A stretch of 64,000 nt of DNA, from assembly GCA_049680625.1 (NCBI GenBank), contig JBAUID010000058.1, forward strand, positions 1-64,000, read 5' to 3'. This DNA is from JAUIAI01 sp049680625. GTDB taxonomy: Bacteria > Pseudomonadota > Gammaproteobacteria > Burkholderiales > Burkholderiaceae_E. The position numbers and the translations under genes were made by a program. The notes beneath the pieces were generated by a model, which saw nothing but the letters and a program-made list of their open reading frames with translations, was not told where the DNA came from and did no database searches. Shown one piece after another: positions 1-8,925 of the stretch (within the stretch, counting starts at the first letter, position 1; every line of letters begins with the position of its first letter).

Positions 1-2
1 AC

Positions 3-92
3 GGCAAGCGCGACAAACGCCGCAACGACCGTGAAAAGGACGCAAACCAGACAGTATTCGTCAAAGATGGCAAAGATGAGAATGCCGGTTAA
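3..92 (+). CDS. C-terminal end of an unidentified protein (partial)
   Basis: An open frame enters from the left edge and ends at TAA just before hrcA. The visible 29 residues are dominated by Lys, Arg, Asp and Asn, a charged tail of the kind often seen at the end of RNA-binding or modification enzymes. No start or domain is visible, so the product cannot be named. It may equally be a chance open frame, because only 90 bases are available. Confidence 0.35.
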   Translation, partial: GKRDKRRNDREKDANQTVFVKDGKDENAG

Positions 93-128
93 TCACCTTT
101 CACGCCCTTAGCTGGATACAATTACCCA

Positions 129-1205
129 ATGGACGAGCGATCACAAACATTGCTGAAGGCGCTGATCGAGCGCTATATCCTCGACGGGAACCCGGTCGGT
201 TCGCGTACTTTATCGCGCCAGGCCGGCCTGGATCTGTCGCCGGCGACAATTCGCAATGTGATGGCCGACCTTGAAGACATGGGGCTGATTGTCAGCCCGC
301 ATACGTCCGCCGGGCGGGTGCCGACTCCGCAGGGTTTTCGGGTCTTCGTTGATACGCTATTGACAGTGCAACCGGTGCGCCTCGAAGATGCCGATCAGTA
401 CAAAGGCAAGCTCAATACCGGTGAGCCTCAGAAATTGTTATCCAGTGCAGCCGGTTTGTTATCCACTTTGTCTCACTTTGCCGGTATTGTGAAAACGCCG
501 CAGCGCGCAACCTCGTTCAAACAACTCGAGTTTTTGCGGCTGTCAGATCGTCGCCTGTTATTGATTATTGTGACTCCAAACGGCGATGTACAAAACCGAA
601 TCCTGGAAACCAAAAGCGACTATTCGCCATCCGAACTGGTTGAAGCTTCCAATTACATCAACCGCAATTACGCAGGCCTGACCCTCGACGAAATCCATAC
701 CCGTCTCGCGCGCGAGGTTTCCAAGCTCCAGCAAGAGATTACCGAGTTAATGCGTACTGCGGTTGAACTGGGATCACAGGCGCTGGAAGAAGACACTGAT
801 CCTTTGCTGATATCTGGCGAACGTAATCTGTTGGAAGTTTCTGATTTCTCAACCAATATTGATAAATTGCGAAATCTGTTTGACTTGTTCGAGAAGAAAT
901 CAAGTCTCGTGCACTTGCTCGATGCCACCGGCAATGGCGAGGGTGTACAGATTTTCATTGGCGGCGAGTCCGATCTGGTTCCGATGGAGCAGCTCAGTAT
1001 AGTGACAGCGCCTTATGAAGTAGACGGCAAGATAGTGGGTACCCTGGGCGTGATTGGCCCGACCCGCATGGCATACGATCGGGTAATTCCAATTGTCGAT
1101 ATAACGGCCAAGCTGCTGTCAAGTGCGCTGAGCCACCGCAATTCTGATAGTGTGGCTATCAGTGACGACACGTTCTGGTCGTCGGAACGTAAAAGGCGTC
1201 CATGA
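129..1205 (+). CDS. hrcA: Heat-inducible transcription repressor HrcA
   Basis: HrcA represses chaperone operons by binding CIRCE operators and depends on GroE for activity (family knowledge). The 358 residues have the expected length. An N-terminal winged-helix region (about residues 1-80) carries the characteristic SPATIRNVMADLE recognition segment followed by SAGRVPT. The rest matches the GAF-like dimerisation part of the family, with IFIGGE near residue 277. Its TGA overlaps the hemH start in ATGA, so the two genes are probably translationally coupled. It lies just upstream of the grpE-dnaK-dnaJ set, the usual neighbourhood. I found no complete CIRCE element in this window, so its targets (probably groESL) lie elsewhere. 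Confidence 0.95.
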   Translation: MDERSQTLLKALIERYILDGNPVGSRTLSRQAGLDLSPATIRNVMADLEDMGLIVSPHTSAGRVPTPQGFRVFVDTLLTVQPVRLEDADQYKGKLNTGEPQKLLSSAAGLLSTLSHFAGIVKTPQRATSFKQLEFLRLSDRRLLLIIVTPNGDVQNRILETKSDYSPSELVEASNYINRNYAGLTLDEIHTRLAREVSKLQQEITELMRTAVELGSQALEEDTDPLLISGERNLLEVSDFSTNIDKLRNLFDLFEKKSSLVHLLDATGNGEGVQIFIGGESDLVPMEQLSIVTAPYEVDGKIVGTLGVIGPTRMAYDRVIPIVDITAKLLSSALSHRNSDSVAISDDTFWSSERKRRP

Positions 1206-2326
1206 GTCGATTCAGCGCAATAAAGAACTTTCGCCATGATATGCCTGAAAAAACGGGGGTTTTGCTGATTCAGCTTGGCACCCCGGACGCACCCGATCCT
1301 GGGCCGGTACGTCGCTATCTGCGCGAGTTTTTGTCTGATCATCGGGTTGTCGAGATCCCACGTGCAATCTGGTTGCCGATTCTTAACGGGTTTGTCTTGA
1401 CGACCCGGCCCAAACAGTCAGCGGCCAAATATGCCAAAGTCTGGAGCAAGGCTGGCTCTCCGCTTATGGTTAATACGCGAGCGCAGGCAACTCTGTTGCG
1501 CGGTTACTGCGGCGACCGTGGCCTGGATATCGAAGTTGACTGGGCAATGCGATACGGTCAGCCAGCAGTTGGCGAGGCACTGCGTGCGATGCGTGACAAA
1601 AACGTCACCCGGTTATTGGTATTACCACTGTATCCACAGTTTGCGGGCGCGACGACGGCCACTGCCTTTGATGCAGTCGCACGCGAACTGATGACCTGGC
1701 GCAATCTGCCCGAGTTACGTTTTATCCGCGGATTCCATAAACAAGACGCCTATCTAGATGCGCTCGCCGCCAGTATCAAGGCCAGTTGGCAACACGGCGG
1801 TCGCCCTGACAAATTGGTCATGAGTTTTCACGGTGTTCCGGAGCAAACCTTACTCGACGGTGATCCGTACCACTGCGAGTGCCATGTTACCGGGCGACTG
1901 CTTGCCGATCGCCTGGGTTTAAATGAAAGCCAATGGGTTCTGAGTTTTCAATCACGTTTTGGTAAGGCCAAATGGGTGGGTCCGGCGACTGACGCAATAC
2001 TGGCGAAGCTTGGCAAAGAAAAAACCAGCCGGGTTGATGTCGTGTGTCCCGGATTTGTCTCCGATTGCCTGGAAACCCTCGAAGAAATCGCCATTGAAGG
2101 CCGGGATACTTTTCTCAAGGCTGGCGGCGGGGAGTTTCGATACATCCCCTGCCTGAATGATTCCAGTAGTTTCATCGAAGCAATGGCTAAGCTGGTTGCG
2201 GTCAACGCGGGCGGCTGGCCAGCCCGGCGCGCGCAAAACCCGGCTGAGCCACGGGCCGATGATCCCGAAGCAGTGTGCCGTCAAGAACGCCAGGCCAGGG
2301 CGGTCAGCCTTGGGGCGAATGAATAA
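1202..2326 (+). CDS. hemH: Ferrochelatase (protohaem ferro-lyase)
   Basis: Ferrochelatase inserts Fe2+ into protoporphyrin IX, the last step of haem synthesis. The N-terminus shows GVLLIQLGTPDAP, typical of the family. The signature SFHGVPE contains the conserved His, followed by the YHCEC segment, and a second conserved region PGFVSDCLETLEEI holds the catalytic acidic residues. The 374 residues are slightly longer than usual because of a charged tail of about 30 residues. The chosen ATG overlaps the hrcA stop by four bases; an internal Met at 1241 (MPEKTG) is an alternative start. A strong stem-loop terminator follows about 40 bp downstream, closing the hrcA-hemH unit. Confidence 0.95.
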   Translation: MSRFSAIKNFRHDMPEKTGVLLIQLGTPDAPDPGPVRRYLREFLSDHRVVEIPRAIWLPILNGFVLTTRPKQSAAKYAKVWSKAGSPLMVNTRAQATLLRGYCGDRGLDIEVDWAMRYGQPAVGEALRAMRDKNVTRLLVLPLYPQFAGATTATAFDAVARELMTWRNLPELRFIRGFHKQDAYLDALAASIKASWQHGGRPDKLVMSFHGVPEQTLLDGDPYHCECHVTGRLLADRLGLNESQWVLSFQSRFGKAKWVGPATDAILAKLGKEKTSRVDVVCPGFVSDCLETLEEIAIEGRDTFLKAGGGEFRYIPCLNDSSSFIEAMAKLVAVNAGGWPARRAQNPAEPRADDPEAVCRQERQARAVSLGANE

Positions 2327-2368
2327 CGGATCCGCGAAACCCGAAATCCCTAAATGGGGTGCACAACA

Positions 2369-2400
2369 AAAGCGGCCCGCAAGCAGGCCGCTTTCTTGTT
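2369..2400 (+). terminator. Rho-independent terminator after hemH
   Basis: A perfect 9-bp stem (AAAGCGGCC / GGCCGCTTT) with an 8-base loop is followed by TCTTGTT. An A-rich run precedes the stem, so it may also work in the opposite direction for the convergent LysM gene. Confidence 0.8.
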
Positions 2401-2476
2401 GAGCGCAACTGGGCGGTCGCAATGGCTACCGCTGATACATTTGCTGTCGCATCTGATTCGTCGGCACTCCAGGCAC

Positions 2477-2986
2477 TCAGGCCTTGCTGATCGGCGGAAT
2501 CCGCAATAGTTGACCCGGGTAAATCTTATCCGGGTCGGACAGCATCGGCTTGTTGGCTTCGAAGATCACCGGATACTTCATTGCATCCCCGTAAACAACC
2601 TTTGCGATTTTTGACAGTGTGTCGCCTTTAACCACGGTGTGATACGTGGACTCATCAGCAGCCTGGGCAACCGTCATTTCGTCGTTGACCTTGGCGACCC
2701 CGGCCACATTGCCGCAGCACAGCAGGATTTTCTCGCGTTCTTCCTGGGTTTGCGCCTGACCTGAGACCGTCACGCTTGAGGCGGCGCCGTCAAAAGCAAC
2801 CGCCAGTCCGTCCGCTGAGAGGTTTTGTGAAGCGATATAGTCGGCAATTGCCTTGCTGGCCGCCGCATTGGCACTGGCCACTTTATCCATTGATGGGTCT
2901 GTCGCAGCGGCGGCCTGGGCGGCCTTGGCCTCGCCCGAACCAAACAATTTCTCGCCGGCGTCCTGGATAAAAGAAAATAGTCCCAT
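2477..2986 (-). CDS. BON-LysM domain protein, Kbp/YgaU-like
   Basis: A 169-residue protein starting MGLFSFIQDAG. An Ala-rich linker is followed by a BON domain (about residues 45-107) and a C-terminal LysM domain (about 118-165: YHTVVKGDTLSKIAKVVYG ... YPGQLLRIP). This is the domain order of E. coli Kbp (YgaU), a K+-binding protein involved in osmotic stress (family knowledge). No signal peptide is visible. The start was placed at 2986 because GAGAGGAA lies about 8 bases upstream; a longer frame reaching 3199 has no family support and would cover the grpE promoter. It is transcribed divergently from grpE. Confidence 0.85.
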   Translation of the reverse strand: MGLFSFIQDAGEKLFGSGEAKAAQAAAATDPSMDKVASANAAASKAIADYIASQNLSADGLAVAFDGAASSVTVSGQAQTQEEREKILLCCGNVAGVAKVNDEMTVAQAADESTYHTVVKGDTLSKIAKVVYGDAMKYPVIFEANKPMLSDPDKIYPGQLLRIPPISKA

Positions 2987-3051
2987 GATGATGTTCCTCT
3001 CTTTGAGTAAGTAACTTAAGCAATTCGATGGCAAAAATAACACGCCATGCA

Positions 3052-3077
3052 CTTGAAATTGGGGTGGTTGGCCATAA
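3052..3077 (+). promoter_or_regulatory. Putative sigma32 (heat-shock) promoter for grpE
   Basis: CTTGAAA at 3052-3058 matches the sigma32 -35 consensus exactly. After an 11-base spacer comes GGCCATAA (3070-3077), a partial match to the -10 consensus CCCCATnT. It lies about 65 bp before the grpE ATG. This is inference from consensus similarity. Confidence 0.5.
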
Positions 3078-3140
3078 ATAAAGTGGGCTGGTGCTAAGTT
3101 ATTGATTCCTAACAATTTGTCAGATCCTGAGTTCAAAGAG

Positions 3141-3797
3141 ATGTCCGACCCGAATAATCCGAACGACCCTCCAGTCAACAATGCGCGTGCGAGCGCCAAT
3201 GAAGCCGATGAGGCCCACTCCTCATCATCGCCAGCCGGGGAGCCGTTTCTCGGTGATCCCGATGGTCTGGCCGAAGCGATCCAGGCTGAGGATGACGCCT
3301 CTGATGACGCCTCTGATGGGGCCGGCGATAGCGATCCGCGAACCCAGATCCTAGAGCTTCAGGCCCAACTGGCAGAGGAAAAAGAGCGTTACATCCGTGC
3401 CATGGCCGAAATGGAGAATGTCCGTCGCCGGGCGGCAGACGAAGTTACCAAGGCTCACAAGTTTTCAATCGAATCGTTTGCCGAGGCATTGATCCCGGTG
3501 GCGGACAGCCTGGAAATGGCACTCAAGGTGGAAACCCCAACCGTTGAAAGTCTCAAAGAAGGGGTTGAAGCAACCCTTAGGCAGCTATCCGGCGCCTTTG
3601 AGCGCAATCGGCTGGTGAATATTGACCCGCTGGGCGAAAAGTTTAATCCGAACCAGCATCAGGCGATTTCGATGATGCCGGCGTCGGCTACTAATCCGCC
3701 CGTAGAACCCAACCATGTAGCCACCGTATTGCAAAAAGGCTACCTGATTAATGACCGTGTTATTCGTCCGGCGCTTGTTGTGGTCGCTGAGGCTTGA
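3141..3797 (+). CDS. grpE: Nucleotide exchange factor GrpE
   Basis: GrpE releases ADP from DnaK in the Hsp70 cycle. The 218-residue protein has a long acidic, low-complexity N-terminus (about residues 1-75, with two tandem DDASD-type units). A coiled-coil helix with RYIRAMAEMENVRRR and the C-terminal beta-domain ending VLQKGYLINDRVIRPALVVVAE follow, both hallmarks of GrpE. I chose the ATG at 3141; a TTG at 3102 is in frame but would sit close to the putative heat-shock promoter. dnaK follows after 80 bp, so the chaperone and its exchange factor are probably co-transcribed. Confidence 0.94.
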   Translation: MSDPNNPNDPPVNNARASANEADEAHSSSSPAGEPFLGDPDGLAEAIQAEDDASDDASDGAGDSDPRTQILELQAQLAEEKERYIRAMAEMENVRRRAADEVTKAHKFSIESFAEALIPVADSLEMALKVETPTVESLKEGVEATLRQLSGAFERNRLVNIDPLGEKFNPNQHQAISMMPASATNPPVEPNHVATVLQKGYLINDRVIRPALVVVAEA

Positions 3798-3877
3798 TTT
3801 TTCAGCGCTTGGACGCATCTGCATAACAATCGAATCACGGCCTTCACCGGCCAAACTATCTTCAAGGAAGCAGAACA

Positions 3878-5815
3878 ATGGGCAGAATTATTGGAATTGA
3901 CCTGGGCACAACCAACTCCTGTGTGGCCGTGCTCGAAGGTGACAAACCTAAGGTAATCGAAAACGCTGAGGGTGGGCGGACCACGCCATCCATCGTTGCT
4001 TATATGGACGAAGGCGAAATCCTGGTCGGGGCGCCAGCCAAGCGCCAGGCGGTGACCAATCCAAGAAATACTTTGTATGCGGTCAAGCGCCTTATTGGTC
4101 GCAAGTTCGACGAAGATGCCGTCCAGAAAGACATCAAGTTGATGCCTTACGAGATCGTCAAAGCCGACAACGGTGACGCCTGGGTTAAAGTGCGTGGCGA
4201 AAAACTCGCGCCGCCGCAAATTTCTGCGGAAGTGCTGCGCAAAATGAAAAAGACAGCTGAGGACTACCTCGGCGCCGAAGTGACCGAAGCGGTGATTACT
4301 GTGCCGGCCTACTTCAACGACAGCCAGCGTCAGGCCACCAAAGATGCCGGGCGAATTGCCGGTCTTGAAGTCAAGCGGATTATTAACGAGCCAACCGCGG
4401 CTGCGCTGGCATTTGGCCTGGACAAAGGCTCAAAGAAAGACAGCAAGATCGCCGTATACGATCTGGGCGGTGGCACATTCGATGTATCGATTATTGAAAT
4501 TGCTGATGTTGACGGTGAGAAGCAGTTTGAAGTGTTGTCCACTAACGGCGATACCTTTCTGGGCGGTGAAGACTTCGATCAACGCATCATCGACTACGTT
4601 ATCGAAGAGTTTAAAAAAGACCAGGGTGTTGATCTGGCCAAAGATGTGCTGGCATTGCAGCGTCTGAAAGAAGCGGCTGAAAAAGCCAAGATCGAATTGT
4701 CATCCAGTGCTCAGACTGAATTCAACCTGCCGTACATTACCGCTGATGCTTCCGGCCCGAAACATTTAAATCTGAAGATCACCCGTGCCAAGTTTGAAGC
4801 CCTGGTTGATGACTTAATTGATCGCACGATCGAGCCATGCAAGCAGGCTCTGAAAGATGCCGGTCTGAAAGCAAGCGACATTAACGACATCATCATGGTT
4901 GGCGGTATGACCCGCATGCCAAAGGTGCAGGAACAGGTTAAGGCCTTCTTTGGCAAAGAACCGCGCAAAGACGTTAACCCGGATGAAGCCGTTGCCGTAG
5001 GTGCGGCTGTTCAGGGTGCGGTGTTGTCAGGTGACCGTAACGACGTATTGCTGCTTGACGTAACCCCGTTGACCCTGGGTATTGAAACCCTGGGGGGCGT
5101 CATGACATCGATGATTGGCCGCAACACAACCATCCCGACCCAGCACTCCCAAGTCTTTTCAACGGCGGACGACAATCAGCCGGCGGTGACGATTAAAGTG
5201 TTTCAGGGGGAGCGTGAAATAGCCAGTGGCAACAAGATGCTCGGCGAATTCAATCTCGAGGGTATTCCACCATCACCGCGTGGCGTTCCTCAGATCGAAG
5301 TGAGCTTTGACATTGATGCCAACGGTATCCTGAATGTGTCTGCTAAAGACAAGGCAACCAACAAGGAAAATAAAATTACCATTAAGGCGAACTCGGGCTT
5401 GTCTGACGAGGAAGTCGATAAAATGGTTAAAGATGCCGAAGTCAATGCGGAAGACGACAAAAAGCGCGTGGCCATGGCAACCGCTCGCAATCAGGCCGAT
5501 TCACTGGTTCACTCGGTGAAGAAGTCAGTCACCGAGCACGGGGACAAGCTGGATGCGGAAGAAAAAGAGCAAATTGAAGCTGCAATTACTGAAGTTGAAA
5601 CCGCGCTCGCGGGTGAAGACAAAGACGCAATTGAGTCCAAAACCGAGGCATTGATGGCTGCCTCCCAAAAGCTTGGTGAGAAAATATACGCCGAGGCCGC
5701 AGCGGAAGCTGGTGCTGATGGTGCTCAGGAAGCGGGTGAGGTGCCACCAAGAGAAACGGCTGAAGTTGACGACGTTGTTGATGCTGAGTTCAAAGAGGTC
5801 AAACGCGAAAGCTGA
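3878..5815 (+). CDS. dnaK: Molecular chaperone DnaK (Hsp70)
   Basis: ATP-dependent Hsp70 chaperone. The 645-residue protein has the standard layout: an actin-like ATPase domain beginning IIGIDLGTTNSCVAV, phosphate-binding signature AVYDLGGGTFDVSI near residue 190, and adenosine motif IIMVGGMTRMPKVQ near 340. A substrate-binding domain (about 390-510), an alpha-helical lid and a conserved acidic tail with DDVVDAEFKEVK complete it. AAGGAAG lies about 7 bases before the ATG. It sits between grpE and dnaJ in the usual order. No unusual residues were noticed. Confidence 0.97.
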   Translation: MGRIIGIDLGTTNSCVAVLEGDKPKVIENAEGGRTTPSIVAYMDEGEILVGAPAKRQAVTNPRNTLYAVKRLIGRKFDEDAVQKDIKLMPYEIVKADNGDAWVKVRGEKLAPPQISAEVLRKMKKTAEDYLGAEVTEAVITVPAYFNDSQRQATKDAGRIAGLEVKRIINEPTAAALAFGLDKGSKKDSKIAVYDLGGGTFDVSIIEIADVDGEKQFEVLSTNGDTFLGGEDFDQRIIDYVIEEFKKDQGVDLAKDVLALQRLKEAAEKAKIELSSSAQTEFNLPYITADASGPKHLNLKITRAKFEALVDDLIDRTIEPCKQALKDAGLKASDINDIIMVGGMTRMPKVQEQVKAFFGKEPRKDVNPDEAVAVGAAVQGAVLSGDRNDVLLLDVTPLTLGIETLGGVMTSMIGRNTTIPTQHSQVFSTADDNQPAVTIKVFQGEREIASGNKMLGEFNLEGIPPSPRGVPQIEVSFDIDANGILNVSAKDKATNKENKITIKANSGLSDEEVDKMVKDAEVNAEDDKKRVAMATARNQADSLVHSVKKSVTEHGDKLDAEEKEQIEAAITEVETALAGEDKDAIESKTEALMAASQKLGEKIYAEAAAEAGADGAQEAGEVPPRETAEVDDVVDAEFKEVKRES

Positions 5816-5837
5816 TTACTCCTGGGCCTAAACGAAC

Positions 5838-5874
5838 GCCGGCAGCAGCCTGAAAAGGCACTGCCGGCATTTTC
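5838..5874 (+). terminator. Stem-loop between dnaK and dnaJ
   Basis: GCCGGCAG (5838-5845) pairs perfectly with CTGCCGGC (5861-5868), with further inner pairing GCCT/AGGC around a GAAA tetraloop, followed by ATTTTC. The weak T-run suggests a partial terminator that lowers dnaJ relative to dnaK. Confidence 0.7.
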
Positions 5875-5909
5875 ACTCATGACGATTGCGCCGAGCGATT
5901 AGGACGATC

Positions 5910-7028
5910 ATGGCAAAGAAAGACTATTACGAAGTGTTGGGCGTATCAAAGAACGCCTCTGACGAAGACCTCAAGCGGGCGTACCGTCGCCTGGCGATGA
6001 AGTTTCATCCGGACCGTAACCCGGACGACAAATCGGCTGAAGCGAAATTCAAAGAAGCCAAAGAAGCTTACGAAATTCTCACCGATGCCGAGAAGCGAAA
6101 TGCTTACGACCGATTCGGCCACGCAGGGGTTGATCAAACTGCCGGCGGCGGTCAGGGTGGCAACTTCTCTGATGTCTTTGGCGATATCTTCGGCGACATT
6201 TTTGGTGGCCAGCAGCAGCGTGGCGGTCAGGGTGGCGGGCGTAGCAACGTATACCGCGGCAGTGATCTTCGTTACGCAATGGAAGTAACACTCGAACAAG
6301 CGGCCCGTGGTCATACAACCGAGATCCGGGTGCCAAGCTGGGACTCTTGCACCACTTGTAAAGGCAGTGGAGCCAAGCCTGGCACCAAGCCGGTTACCTG
6401 CAAAACCTGTAACGGACAAGGCAACGTTCGTATGCAGCAGGGGTTCTTTTCCATTCAGCAGACGTGTCCGAACTGCGACGGGTCCGGGAAGAGTATTGCC
6501 GATCCGTGTACCGCCTGTGAAGGTGCCGGGCGGATAAAAAAACAAAAAACACTGGAAGTGAAAATTCCAGCTGGCATCGAAGACGGTATGCGCATTCGTT
6601 CCGCTGGTAATGGTGAGCCTGGGATGAATGGCGGGCCTGCCGGTGACTTGTATGTTGAGATTCGGCTGAAAGACCATGCAGTTTTTCAGCGTGATGCGGA
6701 CGATCTGCATTGCGAGATTCCAATTTCAATGGCGCGGGCCGCACTGGGCGGAACGGTTAATGTGCCGACTCTGGATGGCAATGCTGAGATTGAGTTGCCC
6801 GAAGGCACACAAACCGGTAAAACCTTCCGGCTCAAAGGCAAAGGGATCAAAGGCCTGCGGGGGTCTTATCCCGGTGACTTGTATGCCCATGTTCTGGTCG
6901 AAACCCCGGTCAGGCTCAATGACCGCCAGAAAGAGTTGCTCAAAGAACTGGATGAGTCTTTGTCGGACCTTAAACACAGCCCGCAATCCAAGGGTTGGAT
7001 GGACAAGGTAAAAGACTTCTTCCAGTAA
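5910..7028 (+). CDS. dnaJ: Co-chaperone DnaJ (Hsp40)
   Basis: DnaJ stimulates DnaK ATPase and delivers substrates. The 372-residue protein begins MAKKDYYEVLGV. The J domain carries HPD in KFHPDRNP near residue 33. A Gly-rich and Phe-rich linker (about 75-115) follows. The zinc-finger domain has the four expected CxxCxGxG repeats (CTTCKGSG, CKTCNGQG, CPNCDGSG, CTACEGAG), then the C-terminal substrate-binding region. The start at 5910 was preferred over an upstream TTG because AGGA lies 5-8 bases before it and the protein then matches the family N-terminus. Confidence 0.97.
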   Translation: MAKKDYYEVLGVSKNASDEDLKRAYRRLAMKFHPDRNPDDKSAEAKFKEAKEAYEILTDAEKRNAYDRFGHAGVDQTAGGGQGGNFSDVFGDIFGDIFGGQQQRGGQGGGRSNVYRGSDLRYAMEVTLEQAARGHTTEIRVPSWDSCTTCKGSGAKPGTKPVTCKTCNGQGNVRMQQGFFSIQQTCPNCDGSGKSIADPCTACEGAGRIKKQKTLEVKIPAGIEDGMRIRSAGNGEPGMNGGPAGDLYVEIRLKDHAVFQRDADDLHCEIPISMARAALGGTVNVPTLDGNAEIELPEGTQTGKTFRLKGKGIKGLRGSYPGDLYAHVLVETPVRLNDRQKELLKELDESLSDLKHSPQSKGWMDKVKDFFQ

Positions 7029-7087
7029 TCCACTGGCTAGGCTGGGTCTTACGCATTGCCAATACTCGGCCCCGGGGTGTTGAGATA

Positions 7088-7886
7088 ATGACCGAGCGTC
7101 GCACCCTGGACGAACTGACCAGCCTGCGCTTCATCGCCGCGTTTGCGGTTGTCGTTTTGCACTACCGCGATCACCTGGGTCAACTGCCGCCTCTTGTAAA
7201 AAGCCTGGTGGTTGGTGGCCAGTACGGGGCGACCTTCTTTTTTTTGCTCAGCGCTTTCATTCTCGCGTAACACTACGAGCCGTGGTTTCGTGAGCAAGTC
7301 ACCGCGGGCCGCTTCCTGCAATTACAGCGCTTGCGTTTTGCACGTTGGTATCCGGTGTTTCTGCTTACCAGAATTTCTGGCTGGCTGTATTGCGGGGTAT
7401 GCTTTTTTGCGTATGCGAGAAAGTCGCTCTGGCTTTTTGTGGACCTTGCTGCAAAGCCAGTCTGCACGCAACGCCCTGGTGGTATTTTTTGTACTGGTTA
7501 TTCTGATCAAGTTGTTCACTGCGGCGTATGACGGCCCGTCTCGTTGGCTTTGGCTTGCGGACAACGCGACCCGGTTTGCATATTTCACCTTTCCTTTTGC
7601 CGGCATTGTTTTTGTCCTGGCTGTGGGGCGGACTTTTGTGAGTCCCTGGCTGAAGGCACGCTGGATGATTTTGCTGGGTGAGGCCAGTTATGCGCCCTAT
7701 ATTACGCACTGGACAGGGCAGAGTTTGCTGAACAATGGATTCCTTGGGGCAAGCTCACTTTTTAAAAGCCTGGTGCTTATTGCGGTGTCGGTGCTGGTTT
7801 CAATAGTCGTCTTCAAGCTGATTGAGGTGTCTTCACGCGCGCTGCTCCGTGGGTCGCTACCGTCTCCGGCTGGTTTGCGCCGGTGA
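7088..7886 (+). pseudogene. Acyltransferase-3 family membrane protein, decayed
   Basis: The reading frame from 7088 gives an N-terminus typical of acyltransferase-3 (OafA-type) proteins: LTSLRFIAAFAVVVLHY, then FFFLLSAFILA. TAA at 7268 interrupts it. The same frame continues beyond the stop with LQRLRFARWYPVFLL, also a family motif. Near 7360-7375 the coding frame shifts (from 7088's frame to that of the segment ending 7886), and family-like sequence resumes with PEFLAGCIAGYAF and four or five membrane segments to the C-terminus. Compared with intact members of roughly 350-400 residues, about 100 residues between RWYPVF and PEFLAG are missing. One stop, one frameshift and one internal deletion make this a pseudogene. 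Confidence 0.75.
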
Positions 7887-7946
7887 TACCCGGATATGCA
7901 AAGACGTCACTTCGTCAGGGGTTTAGTCTGCACTAATTTATCTTAA

Positions 7947-8918
7947 CTAATAACCTGGGCTGTCCGAAAGTATTGGCCCGGCTTGTACGGCCTCGGGCTG
8001 GGGGCAGGCGCCTACAGTCGTAGCGGTTGCAACCACAGGAACAGAAAGAATCCAGCCGCGTAAAGTCCGCAGCGTCTGACGATCGCATTGTTTCGCTAAC
8101 AAGGTGGCGCGTTCGAATCGCCGACTCGTTCCGAGAAAATAACCCGCAGTAATCTGCTTATCGGTTTCATGCTGGTACTGGCCATTTGCGTCGGCGACAA
8201 ACAGGGTCATGCCAATGTTTAATAGTTCCTGAGCTGTCGTTTGCAAAGCGATTCCGTTGTTGTTATTCCAGAATTTGTCGGGTTGACTCTCTGACGAATC
8301 GAGCGGCTTGGAGATCACACGGACAAAATGAAGATAGTCTTTCTCCGTCGGCGCGGCACGAATCGCTTTGAAACGCCCGATTAGGTCCAGATAGATTGCC
8401 TTTTTGTCGGCTGCCATCGTGAACTGGGCGACGAGATCGACTGGACGTACATGTTGGGTATTGGTTGCTTGCACTATTGCGGATGGCGCCGCCTTGTTTA
8501 CTGCGGTCCGAAAGAGTTCTTGTACCGTTAGGGTTTTAAGTATGTCGGCAAATGGTTCCAGAATGCTGTTGGCTTGGTTCAGACGCGCTTGCTGTTCTGC
8601 ATTAGTGACCGAATTTTGTATTAGAGCGTGGGTCAGGATACTGGCCAGGAATGTCGCCAGGTCATGGCCTGGATACAAGGGAGTCGGACCGCGAGTGGAC
8701 GTTCCCGAACCACGGTATTCCCCTGTAAAGTTGACTGGGCGATCCGGGCCGACAATCGCAGCCCAGTTCTCGCCGAGTTTTTCGCCGGAATCAGGAGCTG
8801 CCAGGTTGACAAGTGGTGATGTGGGGAGTGGGGAGGCGCAGGCTAGCAACATTGCACAAAATGCCGATGCGATTACCAATCGGCTGTTGTGCCCAAAGTT
8901 AAGCGGCCACGGTTGCAT
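7947..8918 (-). CDS. Hypothetical lipoprotein
   Basis: I do not recognise this 323-residue protein. The N-terminus has a signal peptide ending in the lipobox LLAC with Cys27, so an exported, lipid-anchored protein is likely. The remainder is soluble-looking, mixed alpha/beta in composition, with no repeats or metal motifs that I can identify; four Cys residues lie after the lipobox region or near the C-terminus (for example AKQCDRQTL and GACPQPE), which could form a disulfide. It starts only 7 bases after the stop of the upstream lipoprotein gene, so the two form an operon and may act together in the cell envelope. Confidence 0.7.
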   Translation of the reverse strand: MQPWPLNFGHNSRLVIASAFCAMLLACASPLPTSPLVNLAAPDSGEKLGENWAAIVGPDRPVNFTGEYRGSGTSTRGPTPLYPGHDLATFLASILTHALIQNSVTNAEQQARLNQANSILEPFADILKTLTVQELFRTAVNKAAPSAIVQATNTQHVRPVDLVAQFTMAADKKAIYLDLIGRFKAIRAAPTEKDYLHFVRVISKPLDSSESQPDKFWNNNNGIALQTTAQELLNIGMTLFVADANGQYQHETDKQITAGYFLGTSRRFERATLLAKQCDRQTLRTLRGWILSVPVVATATTVGACPQPEAVQAGPILSDSPGY

Positions 8919-8925
8919 TTAACGG

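Noticed and set aside
3083..3100. Possible CIRCE operator half-site (GTGCTAA) upstream of grpE
   Set aside because: The opposite half TTAGCACTC is not present at the required 9-base spacing, so this is not a CIRCE element.
5946..6710. Long open frame on the minus strand opposite dnaJ
   Set aside because: It lies entirely antisense to a highly conserved gene, has no family resemblance and is explained by codon bias.
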